Part shown: positions 36,358 through 44,295 of the stretch, piece by piece
Layout: each line of letters begins with the position of its first letter
Position numbering within the stretch: position 1 is the first letter of the stretch
DNA from: Lachnospiraceae bacterium G41
GTDB lineage: Bacteria > Bacillota > Clostridia > Lachnospirales > Lachnospiraceae
Assembly: GCA_900100245.1 (NCBI GenBank)
Contig: FNEU01000002.1
Coordinates: 124,001 to 188,000 of the forward strand
Reading direction: 5' to 3'
Length of the DNA: 64,000 bases
Program-made: the position numbers and the translations under genes
Notes under the pieces: model-generated
The model's input: the letters and a program-made list of their open reading frames with translations, nothing else
Told to the model about the DNA's origin: nothing
The model's database searches: none

Positions 36358-37677
36358 ATGAAGAAAAAACTTTTGTTAATCCAGCCGACTCCATACGATC
36401 AGTACGGAAATCTGGTAAAAAAGAAAAAATTATATTTTGTCGGCCTTGCGCTTCCTTTGCTTGCAGCCTTAACGCCCGATGATTTTGAAGTCGAGCTTTG
36501 CTACGAGACGATAGAAGATGTACCCTTTGACACCGATGCGGAGTTAATCGGTATCAGCAGTATGGGACATGCCGTAATGCGTACCATCGATATCGCAAAG
36601 AAGTTTAAGGAACTCGGAAAGACTGTAATCCTAGGCGGCTACATGGTGTCCTTAATGCCCGAGGAAGCAAAGAAATATGCCGATGCCGTAATGATAGGAG
36701 ACTCCGAGGAAACCTGGGGCGAGATGATAAACGATTATCTAAACGGCACCCTGAAAGAGTATTACAAAAAGAAACTGACTAAGCTTGAGACTCCGCTTCC
36801 GAAATACGAGCTTGTATTAAATAAAAGAATCGGTAATTTCTTGCCGGTTCAGGCAGGAAGAGGATGTACCAAGACCTGCAGTTTCTGTTCCATATACTGC
36901 CTTTATCACGGACAGTATTTAAGAAGAAATATTCCCGATGTAATGCGTGACATTAAGCGTATAAAAGAACTGGGCTTTAAGCAGTTTCTTTTACTCGACG
37001 ACAATCTTTTTTCAGACAGAAATTATGCACTTGAACTTTGTAAGGAAATATCCAAAGTAAAAATGCACTGGATGACTCAGTGCTCAATAGATATTGCAAA
37101 GGATGAAGAACTTTTAACCGCCGTTGCAAAGAGCGGCTGCTATGCGTTAAGCTTCGGCCTTGAGAGTATAAGCCGTGAAAGTCTTGTAGGCATGCAGAAA
37201 GCCTGGGCACATCCCGACGAATATTCAAAACAGCTTAAAATCATCAGAAAGCACGGTATAGATATCTCTACGGAAATGGTAGTAGGAGCGGAAGGGGATA
37301 CGCTTGAATCGATTAAGGCTACCGCAAGATTTATCGAGGATAACAAAATTGCCGTACCGAGATTTTATATTTTAACACCTATTCCGGGTACTCAGTATTA
37401 CGACGAGATGAAGGAGCAGGATCGAATATACAATACCGATATGTATTCCTACAATGCCTGTGAAGCGGTTCATATTCCAAAGAACATGACGCCCGAGGAA
37501 CTGACCAAAGCATATTGGGACCTTTACAACGATGTATATTCCATCAGGTGTATTTTAAAAAGAACAATCTTTAGTGACTGCCTGATTAAGAGGCCGTATA
37601 ATGCGGTATTTTACCTTGGAGTAAATCTCTTTTACAGATATCACATAAAACACGGAATTGTTCCGAATATTGTATAA
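36358..37677 (+). CDS. B12-binding-type radical SAM protein 5 of 5 (divergent)
   Basis: A 439-residue enzyme from a different subfamily. The N-terminal domain reads MKKKLLLIQPTPYDQYG and VILGGYMVSLMPEEA; the core has GRGCTKTCSFC (Cys 170, 174, 177) and QFLLLDDNLFSDRNY, then LSFGLESI and PRFYILTPIPGTQYYDEM. The pattern recalls the hopanoid-methylase-like (DUF4070-containing) proteins, but I cannot verify this. It begins 3 bases after gene 4 and ends the cluster. No terminator is recognisable downstream. Confidence 0.84.
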   Translation: MKKKLLLIQPTPYDQYGNLVKKKKLYFVGLALPLLAALTPDDFEVELCYETIEDVPFDTDAELIGISSMGHAVMRTIDIAKKFKELGKTVILGGYMVSLMPEEAKKYADAVMIGDSEETWGEMINDYLNGTLKEYYKKKLTKLETPLPKYELVLNKRIGNFLPVQAGRGCTKTCSFCSIYCLYHGQYLRRNIPDVMRDIKRIKELGFKQFLLLDDNLFSDRNYALELCKEISKVKMHWMTQCSIDIAKDEELLTAVAKSGCYALSFGLESISRESLVGMQKAWAHPDEYSKQLKIIRKHGIDISTEMVVGAEGDTLESIKATARFIEDNKIAVPRFYILTPIPGTQYYDEMKEQDRIYNTDMYSYNACEAVHIPKNMTPEELTKAYWDLYNDVYSIRCILKRTIFSDCLIKRPYNAVFYLGVNLFYRYHIKHGIVPNIV

Positions 37678-37698
37678 ATGAATGATGAGGGGGATTAA

Positions 37699-37832
37699 AT
37701 GAGACTTGGAACTTCTTCTCCGCTTAGTCATATTACAGCGGAAGAATGGGCAAAGAGCTTCGCTTTGTAATGAGCGCCACAGGATTTTCCAAGGTATCGG
37801 AAATCAACGAATCTGTATTATACGAACTTTAA
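37699..37832 (+). pseudogene. Remnant of a sugar-phosphate isomerase/epimerase-like gene
   Basis: A strong ribosome-binding site (AGGGGG) precedes ATG 37699, which reads MRLGTSSPLSHITAEEWAKS before a stop at 37768. This resembles the N-terminus of TIM-barrel sugar-phosphate isomerases/epimerases. A second short frame from 37770 (MSATGFSKVSEI...) closes at 37832 in a different register. The whole is far too short to be functional, and looks like the result of deletion plus frameshift. The assignment rests on about 20 residues. Confidence 0.42.
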
Positions 37833-37853
37833 TTTGGTGAAGAGAATTAAAAT

Positions 37854-39302
37854 ATGATTATGAAAAACGGATTAACAAAAAAATTAAAAAGATTATTGGC
37901 AGGGTTACTGGCAGCAGGCACAGCACTTATTTTCTGTGCCTGCGAACTGCCGGGCACAGAGATTAATTACGGGGATAAAGACAACAGTGCTTACCATGCG
38001 CATATTGTAAAGCCACAGGAAGTGACGGTTGATGTTCCCGAGGAAAAGCCGGATCCCGGATACAAAGAGACTTACGAGTCTTTTATGATGAATTTTGTTG
38101 TTCCGAATGATTTTGATAAGATGGAATATTTTTCAAGGGAAGAGTTTTACAAGAAAAATCCTGAAGTGAAATATTCCGATGATGAACTTTTAAAAGCCTC
38201 CGAGGCATATTTTTCACATATGCAGGAATTGGTGGATATGGGCTGGGAGGTTAAGTTTAATTTTATCTATTTTAACAACGACAATCTGGCAGAACTTGTT
38301 TATGCATCCTATTCGGGAGATATCTACGAGGCTTTATCCGTTGAATTTCATATCTGTACTTATGATTTTGAAACCGGTGAAGTAATCGAAATCGGAACCT
38401 ATTATTCACAGTACGGAATGTCTCTTTATTATGTCGAAAAAGAAAATCTGATGTGGTATACGGAATGGAAAGACGATGAATCTTTTCTGTACAATTATTA
38501 TGTGACTATAAACCAAGAAAATAAATTTGAACTGGTGGCTTCTTTTGAGAGGGATGTATCCACTATGGATCCTGATTCGTTGGCAAGAGTAAATCATATT
38601 GATACGGATTATGATACACTGATGGATTATTTGGGATGTTTTGATTATCTTGTAAGTGACAGCAGAAGAGAACTTGATACTTATTCACTCAACACCATGA
38701 TTCCGTATGAAGGCTCTTATGTTTTCGACGTAAGAGATAACATCTATGATAATTACTACAAAGAATATGACGATGACTGTCTTAAGGCCGTATGTGAGGC
38801 TTATGTTGAAGAACTGGAATATAAAGCAGAGGATGTAAGTTATCTGTTTGCATTTGTTGACGGTGACAATCTACCCGAGATGTTTCTTTTATTGAATAAC
38901 AGGGTTTGCTTATACAAAGCAAGTGTTTATAAAGATGAGACTTGGGGTATTTCAAGATATGTTTATGAAGTATCAAATTCTGAGCTTGAAGGAGATTTGT
39001 CCTTCGCCGAATATCATGGTGTAATACGTGAATGGTCCGGAAATGTAAAATTTGAAGATGTAAGATATAAAATTTACAACAACTATGAATGTTTTCTTAT
39101 GCAAAAATTTGTTCGTTCCACGGATAAAGATGTATTTTATTTAAATGGCATGCCGATTTCCCGTAAAAAATTTGAAGATTTTTACGGAAGATGGAGCGAA
39201 TTTACATTTACCGATTTAAATAGATCCGATTTTTATCAGAACAAAAGTGAGAAAAATATCGAAAAAGCCTATTATGATGCATTAAAAAATTATAACCCTT
39301 AA
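37854..39302 (+). CDS. Putative lipoprotein of unknown function
   Basis: A 482-residue predicted lipoprotein. A basic start (KNGLTKKLKRL) precedes a hydrophobic segment and the possible lipobox FCAC, so Cys 27 or 25 would be lipidated. The mature part is acidic, rich in Tyr and Asp, with two similar-looking blocks (each containing DGDNLPEMFLL-like or NDNLAELVYA segments), suggesting an internal repeat of an extracytoplasmic sensor-like domain. An alternative start is ATG 37860. No family is recognised. It stands apart from the radical-SAM cluster. Confidence 0.75.
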   Translation: MIMKNGLTKKLKRLLAGLLAAGTALIFCACELPGTEINYGDKDNSAYHAHIVKPQEVTVDVPEEKPDPGYKETYESFMMNFVVPNDFDKMEYFSREEFYKKNPEVKYSDDELLKASEAYFSHMQELVDMGWEVKFNFIYFNNDNLAELVYASYSGDIYEALSVEFHICTYDFETGEVIEIGTYYSQYGMSLYYVEKENLMWYTEWKDDESFLYNYYVTINQENKFELVASFERDVSTMDPDSLARVNHIDTDYDTLMDYLGCFDYLVSDSRRELDTYSLNTMIPYEGSYVFDVRDNIYDNYYKEYDDDCLKAVCEAYVEELEYKAEDVSYLFAFVDGDNLPEMFLLLNNRVCLYKASVYKDETWGISRYVYEVSNSELEGDLSFAEYHGVIREWSGNVKFEDVRYKIYNNYECFLMQKFVRSTDKDVFYLNGMPISRKKFEDFYGRWSEFTFTDLNRSDFYQNKSEKNIEKAYYDALKNYNP

Positions 39303-39317
39303 GTTTGGAGACACGAC

Positions 39318-39968
39318 GTGAAAAAATATAAACTTGCAATTTTTGATATGGACGGTACGATTCTTGATACCCTAGAGGATTTAACCGATTCGACCAACTA
39401 TGCATTAAGAAAAAACGGATTTCGTGAACTTGGTATAGACGATGTCAGAAAAATAGTCGGAAACGGTCTTTATATGGAAGCTAAAAGAGCAACGCCCGAA
39501 GGCACTGACGAAGAGACCGTAATGGCTGTGTATAACGATCTTTTTACATACTACAAAGACCATAATGAAATAAAAACAAAGCCCTACGACGGGATTGTAG
39601 AAATCATAAAAGAATTAAAAGCAGAGGGCATTAAAACAGCTGTTGTTTCAAACAAAGCAGATATAGGTGTACAGAAGCTGGCAGAGAATTATTTTACGAA
39701 CTGCTTTGACTGTGCTATGGGAGAAACAAAAGGCTTTGCGCTTAAGCCCGAGCGAGATATGGTGGATGAAATACTTCGTCGTATGAATATAAAGACAGAG
39801 GATGCCGTATATATCGGAGATTCGAATGTCGATATGGAGACGGCCATTAATTCCGAGATGGATTTCATAGGTGTATCCTGGGGCTTCAGAGGAAGAAAAA
39901 AGCTTGAAGAATATGGCGTGAAAACCATCGCGGATATGCCCGAAGATCTGCTTAAAATAATGCTTTAA
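39318..39968 (+). CDS. HAD-superfamily phosphatase (phosphoglycolate phosphatase-like)
   Basis: A 216-residue hydrolase with the catalytic IFDMDGTILDT, a helical cap domain, the VSNKADIG loop and the metal-binding YIGDSNVDMETA. The family includes phosphoglycolate phosphatase and beta-phosphoglucomutase; the short cap favours the former, but the substrate is uncertain. GTG 39318 follows TTTGGAG by 7 bases. Confidence 0.88.
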   Translation: MKKYKLAIFDMDGTILDTLEDLTDSTNYALRKNGFRELGIDDVRKIVGNGLYMEAKRATPEGTDEETVMAVYNDLFTYYKDHNEIKTKPYDGIVEIIKELKAEGIKTAVVSNKADIGVQKLAENYFTNCFDCAMGETKGFALKPERDMVDEILRRMNIKTEDAVYIGDSNVDMETAINSEMDFIGVSWGFRGRKKLEEYGVKTIADMPEDLLKIML

Positions 39969-40083
39969 GACGATTTTTGGCAACTTGGTAATTTGCTTTG
40001 TACCGCTTGGTATCCGAAGTATTGATATCCGTTTTAGCCTTCTGTAAGATGTGCTCATAAAGAACATCTAAGGAGGATTAAAC

Positions 40084-40656
40084 ATGGATACATTAAGACT
40101 TTCAGGTAACGTTAACAATATCGAGGAATTAAGAAGAGAGGCCAAGATTTTACAGAAAAACGGTCTGCCTTACATGATGTCATCGGTAATCGTTTGGAGC
40201 ATGGTTTTAGGTGTACAGATTTTCGCAACATCATTTGAAAAAGCCAATCTGCTTACATTCGTAAGCTCCGCTTTTATGATGCCCGTAGCGATTCTTTTCT
40301 CACTCATACTTAAAGCCAGAATCTTTAAGAAAACGAAAAACCCTGTCAGCAAACTCGGATTCATGTGTACGATGAATCAGAACCTTTATCTTCCGATAGC
40401 GATGCTGACCTGTACATTCTTACCTCAGGCAATGCTTTTGATATATGCCATCATCTTCGGAGCACATCTTTTACCGTTCGCCTGGGTTTATAACTGCAAG
40501 GCATATACGGTTATCTCGATTATCGAAGCGGTCGGCGCAATGTTCGTATCACTGTTTTTCGGTAATGCAGGAATCGCCGCTTTTATAATAATCATGCAGG
40601 CAATACTTGTGGTTTTGCTTTTTATAAATGCCCGAAAGGAAAGAATTCTTAATTGA
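40084..40656 (+). CDS. DUF7010-like multipass membrane protein
   Basis: A 190-residue protein with about five to six membrane helices. The N-terminal RREAKILQKNGLPYMMSS leading directly into a helix resembles the DUF7010 group of Firmicutes membrane proteins. AAGGAGG lies just upstream of ATG 40084. It sits directly ahead of a LytTR/DUF3021 pair and overlaps the first of these by 4 bases, so the three may form one regulatory unit. Function unknown. The short gap before it contains a 6-base hairpin (AGATGT...ACATCT) next to the ribosome-binding site. Confidence 0.72.
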   Translation: MDTLRLSGNVNNIEELRREAKILQKNGLPYMMSSVIVWSMVLGVQIFATSFEKANLLTFVSSAFMMPVAILFSLILKARIFKKTKNPVSKLGFMCTMNQNLYLPIAMLTCTFLPQAMLLIYAIIFGAHLLPFAWVYNCKAYTVISIIEAVGAMFVSLFFGNAGIAAFIIIMQAILVVLLFINARKERILN

Positions 40657-41096
40657 GAGTTGAGATAATTAACAATCAGACAACTGAATCGGTCAATGTC
40701 GAAATTCACTGTAAGGATATTACGGATGAAGTCAAAAGACTTAAGAGACATATAGACAATTTCTCTACCGGTATTTCCGGAACGGAAGACGGTAATACAT
40801 ACATAGTCTCTCCGAATGAAATTTTCTATATCGAATCCGTGGATAAAAAGACATTTATATATACCGAGGATAAGGTTTTAAGCACGGATAAAAGACTGTA
40901 TGAGCTCGAGGAGATACTCGATAACAGGGATTTCTTCAGATGCTCCAAATCGGTGATTATAAATATTAATAAAGTGGTGAAGCTAAAGCCTGAAATAACA
41001 AGGAACATTCTTGCAACATTGTCGAACAATGAAGTCGTGGTTATTTCAAGGCGTTATGCGACAAATCTTAAGAAACTGCTCGGAATAAGGAACTGA
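40653..41096 (+). CDS. LytTR-family DNA-binding transcriptional regulator
   Basis: A 147-residue single-domain regulator. The C-terminal LytTR domain (about 40-145) shows VSPNEIFYIESVDKKTFIYT, LYELEEIL, FFRCSKSVIININKV and VISRRYATNLKKLL. There is no receiver domain; the N-terminal 40 residues are a short helical region. The likely TTG start at 40653 overlaps the stop of the preceding gene. Paired with DUF3021 downstream, this is a known Firmicutes arrangement in which the membrane partner restrains the LytTR protein. Confidence 0.88.
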   Translation: MRVEIINNQTTESVNVEIHCKDITDEVKRLKRHIDNFSTGISGTEDGNTYIVSPNEIFYIESVDKKTFIYTEDKVLSTDKRLYELEEILDNRDFFRCSKSVIININKVVKLKPEITRNILATLSNNEVVVISRRYATNLKKLLGIRN

Positions 41097-41097
41097 T

Positions 41098-41541
41098 ATG
41101 AGAAGTATAAAAGATTTTTTAATATATTTTAGGAACGCAATGTCATTTGTATTTTCATGGCTGGTGATATGCTCTGTGATACTTATGCTTTTACTTGGAA
41201 GCAAAGCTATTTCAATAGCATTCTTAATAAAATTATTCGTTTTATGCTTATGGGGAGTGATAACCTTCGGAATCTGCTTTCTTACAAAGAAAATGCAAAA
41301 GAAGGGATTTATCTTTTCGCTGACAATCTTTTATGTATTGTTTATTCCCGTTGAGGTTGCGATGTTTTATTTTATGGGTATGTTCTCCACAAAGGGAAAC
41401 GTGATAGTATGGAGTATATTCGGTGCGATAGTAGTGTTAACTTATATAACCTGCCTTGTAATTGAATTTTTCGTGCTTAAAAAACGTGCAGCGGATTATA
41501 CAAAGAAGGTACTTGAATATAAGGCCAAATCGGCTGAATAA
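41098..41541 (+). CDS. DUF3021-family membrane protein
   Basis: A 147-residue protein with four predicted membrane helices and a basic cytoplasmic tail, following the LytTR gene by one base. The order LytTR then DUF3021 is characteristic, and the pair probably acts as an inhibitor-activator module at the membrane. Target genes are unknown. A terminator follows. Confidence 0.85.
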   Translation: MRSIKDFLIYFRNAMSFVFSWLVICSVILMLLLGSKAISIAFLIKLFVLCLWGVITFGICFLTKKMQKKGFIFSLTIFYVLFIPVEVAMFYFMGMFSTKGNVIVWSIFGAIVVLTYITCLVIEFFVLKKRAADYTKKVLEYKAKSAE

Positions 41542-41556
41542 ATACATAAAAAACGT

Positions 41557-41580
41557 AAAAAGTCCGAGAGGGCTTTTTAT
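41557..41580 (+). terminator. Rho-independent terminator after the LytTR-DUF3021 operon
   Basis: AAAAAGTCC pairs with GGGCTTTTT (one T-G wobble) across a GAGA loop, with the arm's T tract as the tail. Confidence 0.8.
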
Positions 41581-41597
41581 TATGATTTAAAAACCTA

Positions 41598-41626
41598 TTG
41601 ACACAGTAGGCGAATAGGAATAAAAT
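41598..41626 (+). promoter_or_regulatory. Sigma-A promoter of nifS-nifU with overlapping inverted repeat
   Basis: TTGACA (41598-41603) and TAAAAT (41621-41626) are 17 bases apart. The inverted repeat CCTATT (41594-41599) and AATAGG (41613-41618), 13 bases apart, overlaps the -35 element and spacer, a position suited to a repressor. Confidence 0.8.
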
Positions 41627-41681
41627 TCTTTTTGGCAGGAAATAGGCAGATTATTAACCTGCCTGAAAGGAGTATCCATAC

Positions 41682-42866
41682 ATGATTTATGCAGATAATG
41701 CAGCTACAACAAAAATGAGCGACAAGGCCATTGAAACAATGGTTTCGCTTATGAAAGATACATACGGCAATCCGTCGAGTCTTTATGAATTCGGACAAAA
41801 ATCCAAGGAAGTATTGGAGGAGGCGAGGCTAAAGGTTGCAAACGCTATCGGAGCAAATCCCAAAGAGATTATATTTACCTCAGGCGGAAGCGAGTCTGAT
41901 AATCAGGCTATAAACAGTGCAGCAAAGGCAGGAGAAGCCCAGGGAAAGAAGCATATTATTTCATCAGCTTTTGAACATCACGCAGTATTACATACTTTAA
42001 ACAAGCTTAAAAAAGAAGGATTTGAAATAACACTTCTTGATGTACACGAAAACGGTCTCATTGATCCCAAGGAAGTTGAGGATGCAATCAGAGAAGATAC
42101 ATGCCTTGTAACAATTATGTTTGCCAACAACGAAATCGGCACAATCGAACCGATTCGTGAAATCGGCGAAGTCTGTAAGAAGCACGGCGTAACCTTCCAT
42201 ACGGATGCTGTCCAGGCAATCGGACATATTCCGGTAAATGTTGTAGACGATAATATTGATATGCTTTCCGCATCAGCGCACAAATTCCACGGTCCCAAGG
42301 GCGTTGGATTCTTATATGTCAGAAAGGGCGTGAAATTATATAACTTAATTGAAGGCGGAGCACAGGAAAAAGGCAAGAGAGCAGGTACCGAAAATGTGCC
42401 GGGCATCGCTGCAATGGCAGTTGCTTTAGAGGATGCGGTTGCTAATCTTGATAATTATTCAAAGCTTGTAACGGCCAAGAGAGACAGATTAATCGAGGGT
42501 ATATCCGAGATTTCACATTCTGCATTAAACGGCGATGCGACCAAGCGCCTTCCCGGAAATGTTAATTTCTGCTTCGAAGGAATCGAAGGCGAATCGATTT
42601 TACTTCTTTTAGACGATAAGGGAATCGCAGCTTCATCCGGAAGTGCTTGTACATCGGGCTCGCTTGATCCAAGCCACGTACTTCTTGCCATCGGAAGAGT
42701 GCATGATGTGGCACACGGGTCATTAAGACTATCGATTGACGAGAGCACCACGGATGAGGAAGTTGAGACTATCATTTCTTCGGTCAAAGAAGTGGTTGAA
42801 TACTTAAGAGGTTTTTCTCCTGTTTGGAGAGATTTGATTTCAGGTAAAAGAGAATTCATTTTATAG
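41682..42866 (+). CDS. nifS: Cysteine desulfurase (NifS/IscS family)
   Basis: PLP enzyme that takes sulfur from cysteine for iron-sulfur cluster assembly. The 394 residues start with MIYADNAATT, carry the PLP-binding lysine in SAHKFHGPKGVGFLY (Lys 201), and the persulfide-forming cysteine in SSGSACTSGSLDPSH (Cys 323). AAAGGAG lies before ATG 41682. It is followed 21 bases later by its scaffold partner nifU. Promoter and operator lie upstream. Confidence 0.95.
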   Translation: MIYADNAATTKMSDKAIETMVSLMKDTYGNPSSLYEFGQKSKEVLEEARLKVANAIGANPKEIIFTSGGSESDNQAINSAAKAGEAQGKKHIISSAFEHHAVLHTLNKLKKEGFEITLLDVHENGLIDPKEVEDAIREDTCLVTIMFANNEIGTIEPIREIGEVCKKHGVTFHTDAVQAIGHIPVNVVDDNIDMLSASAHKFHGPKGVGFLYVRKGVKLYNLIEGGAQEKGKRAGTENVPGIAAMAVALEDAVANLDNYSKLVTAKRDRLIEGISEISHSALNGDATKRLPGNVNFCFEGIEGESILLLLDDKGIAASSGSACTSGSLDPSHVLLAIGRVHDVAHGSLRLSIDESTTDEEVETIISSVKEVVEYLRGFSPVWRDLISGKREFIL

Positions 42867-42887
42867 AATATTTAGGAGGAAAACAAA

Positions 42888-43265
42888 ATGGCTTTATACA
42901 GTGAAAAAGTAATGGATCATTTCAGAAACCCGAGAAATGTCGGAGTTATAGAGGACGCTAACGGTATAGGTGAAGTCGGCAACGCAAAGTGTGGCGACAT
43001 CATGAAAATGTATTTAAAGATTGAAGACGACATCATAAAAGATGTAAAATTCGAGACCTTCGGCTGCGGCAGCGCAATAGCATCAAGCTCAATGGCTACA
43101 GAGCTTATTAAAGGTAAGCCCGTTGCGGATGCAATGAAATTAACCAACCAGGCGGTAGCAGAAGCTTTGGACGGTCTGCCCGATTATAAGATGCACTGTT
43201 CTGTACTCGCGGAAGAGGCTATTAAATCCGCACTTGATGACTATCATAAAAGAACAGGTGAATAA
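42888..43265 (+). CDS. nifU: Iron-sulfur cluster assembly scaffold protein (NifU/IscU N-terminal type)
   Basis: A 125-residue scaffold on which [Fe-S] clusters are built with sulfur from the adjacent desulfurase. The three cluster-ligand cysteines are present in NAKCGDIM, ETFGCGSAIASSS and MHCSVLAEEAI. It lacks the C-terminal NifU domains, as in Firmicutes partners of NifS. AGGAGG lies before ATG 42888. Followed by the promoter and leader of the metal transporter. Confidence 0.94.
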   Translation: MALYSEKVMDHFRNPRNVGVIEDANGIGEVGNAKCGDIMKMYLKIEDDIIKDVKFETFGCGSAIASSSMATELIKGKPVADAMKLTNQAVAEALDGLPDYKMHCSVLAEEAIKSALDDYHKRTGE

Positions 43266-43281
43266 AGATTACATTCATGAT

Positions 43282-43309
43282 TTGACTTTTTTGACTTTGA
43301 GAATATAAT
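43282..43309 (+). promoter_or_regulatory. Sigma-A promoter of the ZIP transporter gene
   Basis: TTGACT (43282-43287) and TATAAT (43304-43309) are 16 bases apart. The expected transcript starts near 43316, leaving a leader of about 90 bases. Confidence 0.72.
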
Positions 43310-43376
43310 GTTAGTTGAAAATAACCGGCAGAGATTTGCCGGTTATAAAAAGACAACAAAGTTTGTATAAACTAAC
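43310..43376 (+). promoter_or_regulatory. Strong leader hairpin with outer inverted repeat upstream of the ZIP gene
   Basis: ATAACCGGCA (43321-43330) and TGCCGGTTAT (43337-43346) form a perfect 10-base stem with a 6-base loop, beginning about 5 bases after the expected transcript start. An outer pair, GTTAGTT (43310-43316) and AACTAAC (43370-43376), surrounds it. A-rich sequence follows, not a T tract, so it is not a normal terminator on this strand. It could be an operator or an mRNA-stabilising or metal-sensing leader; it matches no riboswitch I know. Confidence 0.6.
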
Positions 43377-43405
43377 TTTTAATAAATCAGGAGAGGAGAA
43401 AGATT

Positions 43406-44188
43406 ATGAATTTAAATACAATACTCGGACTTGCAATACCTTTCTTCGGAACGACTGCGGGAGCTGCCTGCGTATTCTTTATGAAAGACAAAATGAGTGA
43501 TAAGGTTCAAAGGGGCCTTACAGGCTTCGCCAGCGGAGTTATGGTTGCTGCTTCGTTTTTCAGCCTTATAATCCCTGCAATAGAGCAGTCGTCTAATTTA
43601 GGAAGTATGTCTTTTATTCCGTCGGCCATAGGTTTTTCGCTAGGAATAGTATTTCTTTTGATATTAGACTCAGTGATACCTCATTTACATCTAAATACGG
43701 ATAAAGCCGAAGGACCGAAGAGCAAACTTAAGAAAACAACCATGATGGTACTGGCAGTTACGCTTCACAATATTCCCGAGGGAATGGCGGTTGGTGTAGT
43801 ATATGCCGGTCTTTTATCAGGCAAGACTTCGATTACCGCAAGCGGAGCACTTGCTCTTGCAATCGGTATAGCAATTCAGAACTTTCCCGAAGGCGCTATT
43901 ATTTCAATGCCTCTTTGTGCGGAAGGAAAGAATAAAGGCAAAGCATTCTTATCCGGCATGTTATCCGGTGCGGTAGAGCCTGTAGGAGCACTACTTACGA
44001 TACTGGCTGTTTCGTTTATAGTTCCTGCAATGCCTTATCTATTAAGCTTTGCTGCGGGAGCAATGATATACGTTGTTGTGGAAGAGTTAATCCCCGAGAT
44101 GTCTTCGGGAGAGCATTCAAATGTCGGTGTAATAACATTCTCTGTAGGATTTATACTGATGATGGCGCTTGATGTGGCGCTTGGATAA
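43406..44188 (+). CDS. ZIP-family metal ion transporter
   Basis: A 260-residue divalent-metal importer of the ZIP/GufA group with about eight membrane helices. The metal-binding motifs on neighbouring helices are HNIPEGMAVG and QNFPEGAIIS, with VEELIPEM later. Zinc is the most likely substrate, iron or manganese possible. AGGAGAGG lies before ATG 43406. The gene has its own promoter and structured leader and ends in a terminator. Confidence 0.9.
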   Translation: MNLNTILGLAIPFFGTTAGAACVFFMKDKMSDKVQRGLTGFASGVMVAASFFSLIIPAIEQSSNLGSMSFIPSAIGFSLGIVFLLILDSVIPHLHLNTDKAEGPKSKLKKTTMMVLAVTLHNIPEGMAVGVVYAGLLSGKTSITASGALALAIGIAIQNFPEGAIISMPLCAEGKNKGKAFLSGMLSGAVEPVGALLTILAVSFIVPAMPYLLSFAAGAMIYVVVEELIPEMSSGEHSNVGVITFSVGFILMMALDVALG

Positions 44189-44199
44189 AATGATATTTG

Positions 44200-44230
44200 A
44201 AAGGCTGCTTTGAAAAAGGCGGTCTTTTTT
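44200..44230 (+). terminator. Rho-independent terminator after the ZIP gene
   Basis: The arms at 44200-44211 (AAAGGCTGCTTT) and 44216-44227 (AAGGCGGTCTTT) pair over 12 positions with three G-T wobbles, and a T tract follows. Confidence 0.78.
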
Positions 44231-44252
44231 ATGTGTTAATAAGTCTCTTTTA

Positions 44253-44261
44253 TGGTAAAAT
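44253..44261 (+). promoter_or_regulatory. Possible extended -10 promoter of the metallo-hydrolase gene
   Basis: TGGTAAAAT is an extended -10 element about 35 bases before ATG 44296. No good -35 element is present at the usual distance, so this is tentative. Confidence 0.42.
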
Positions 44262-44295
44262 GGTATGCGTGATTTGAAAACTAAAGGGATATTTT

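Noticed and set aside
30949-37677. Idea that the radical SAM genes form a RiPP (peptide natural product) cluster.
   Set aside because: No precursor-peptide gene, peptidase or SPASM-type cysteine motifs are visible; the ACP and acyl ligase point to acyl chemistry.
43315-43500. A 61-codon frame overlapping the ZIP leader and gene start.
   Set aside because: It runs through the hairpin, has no ribosome-binding site and its residues match no family; the ZIP start at 43406 is clear.
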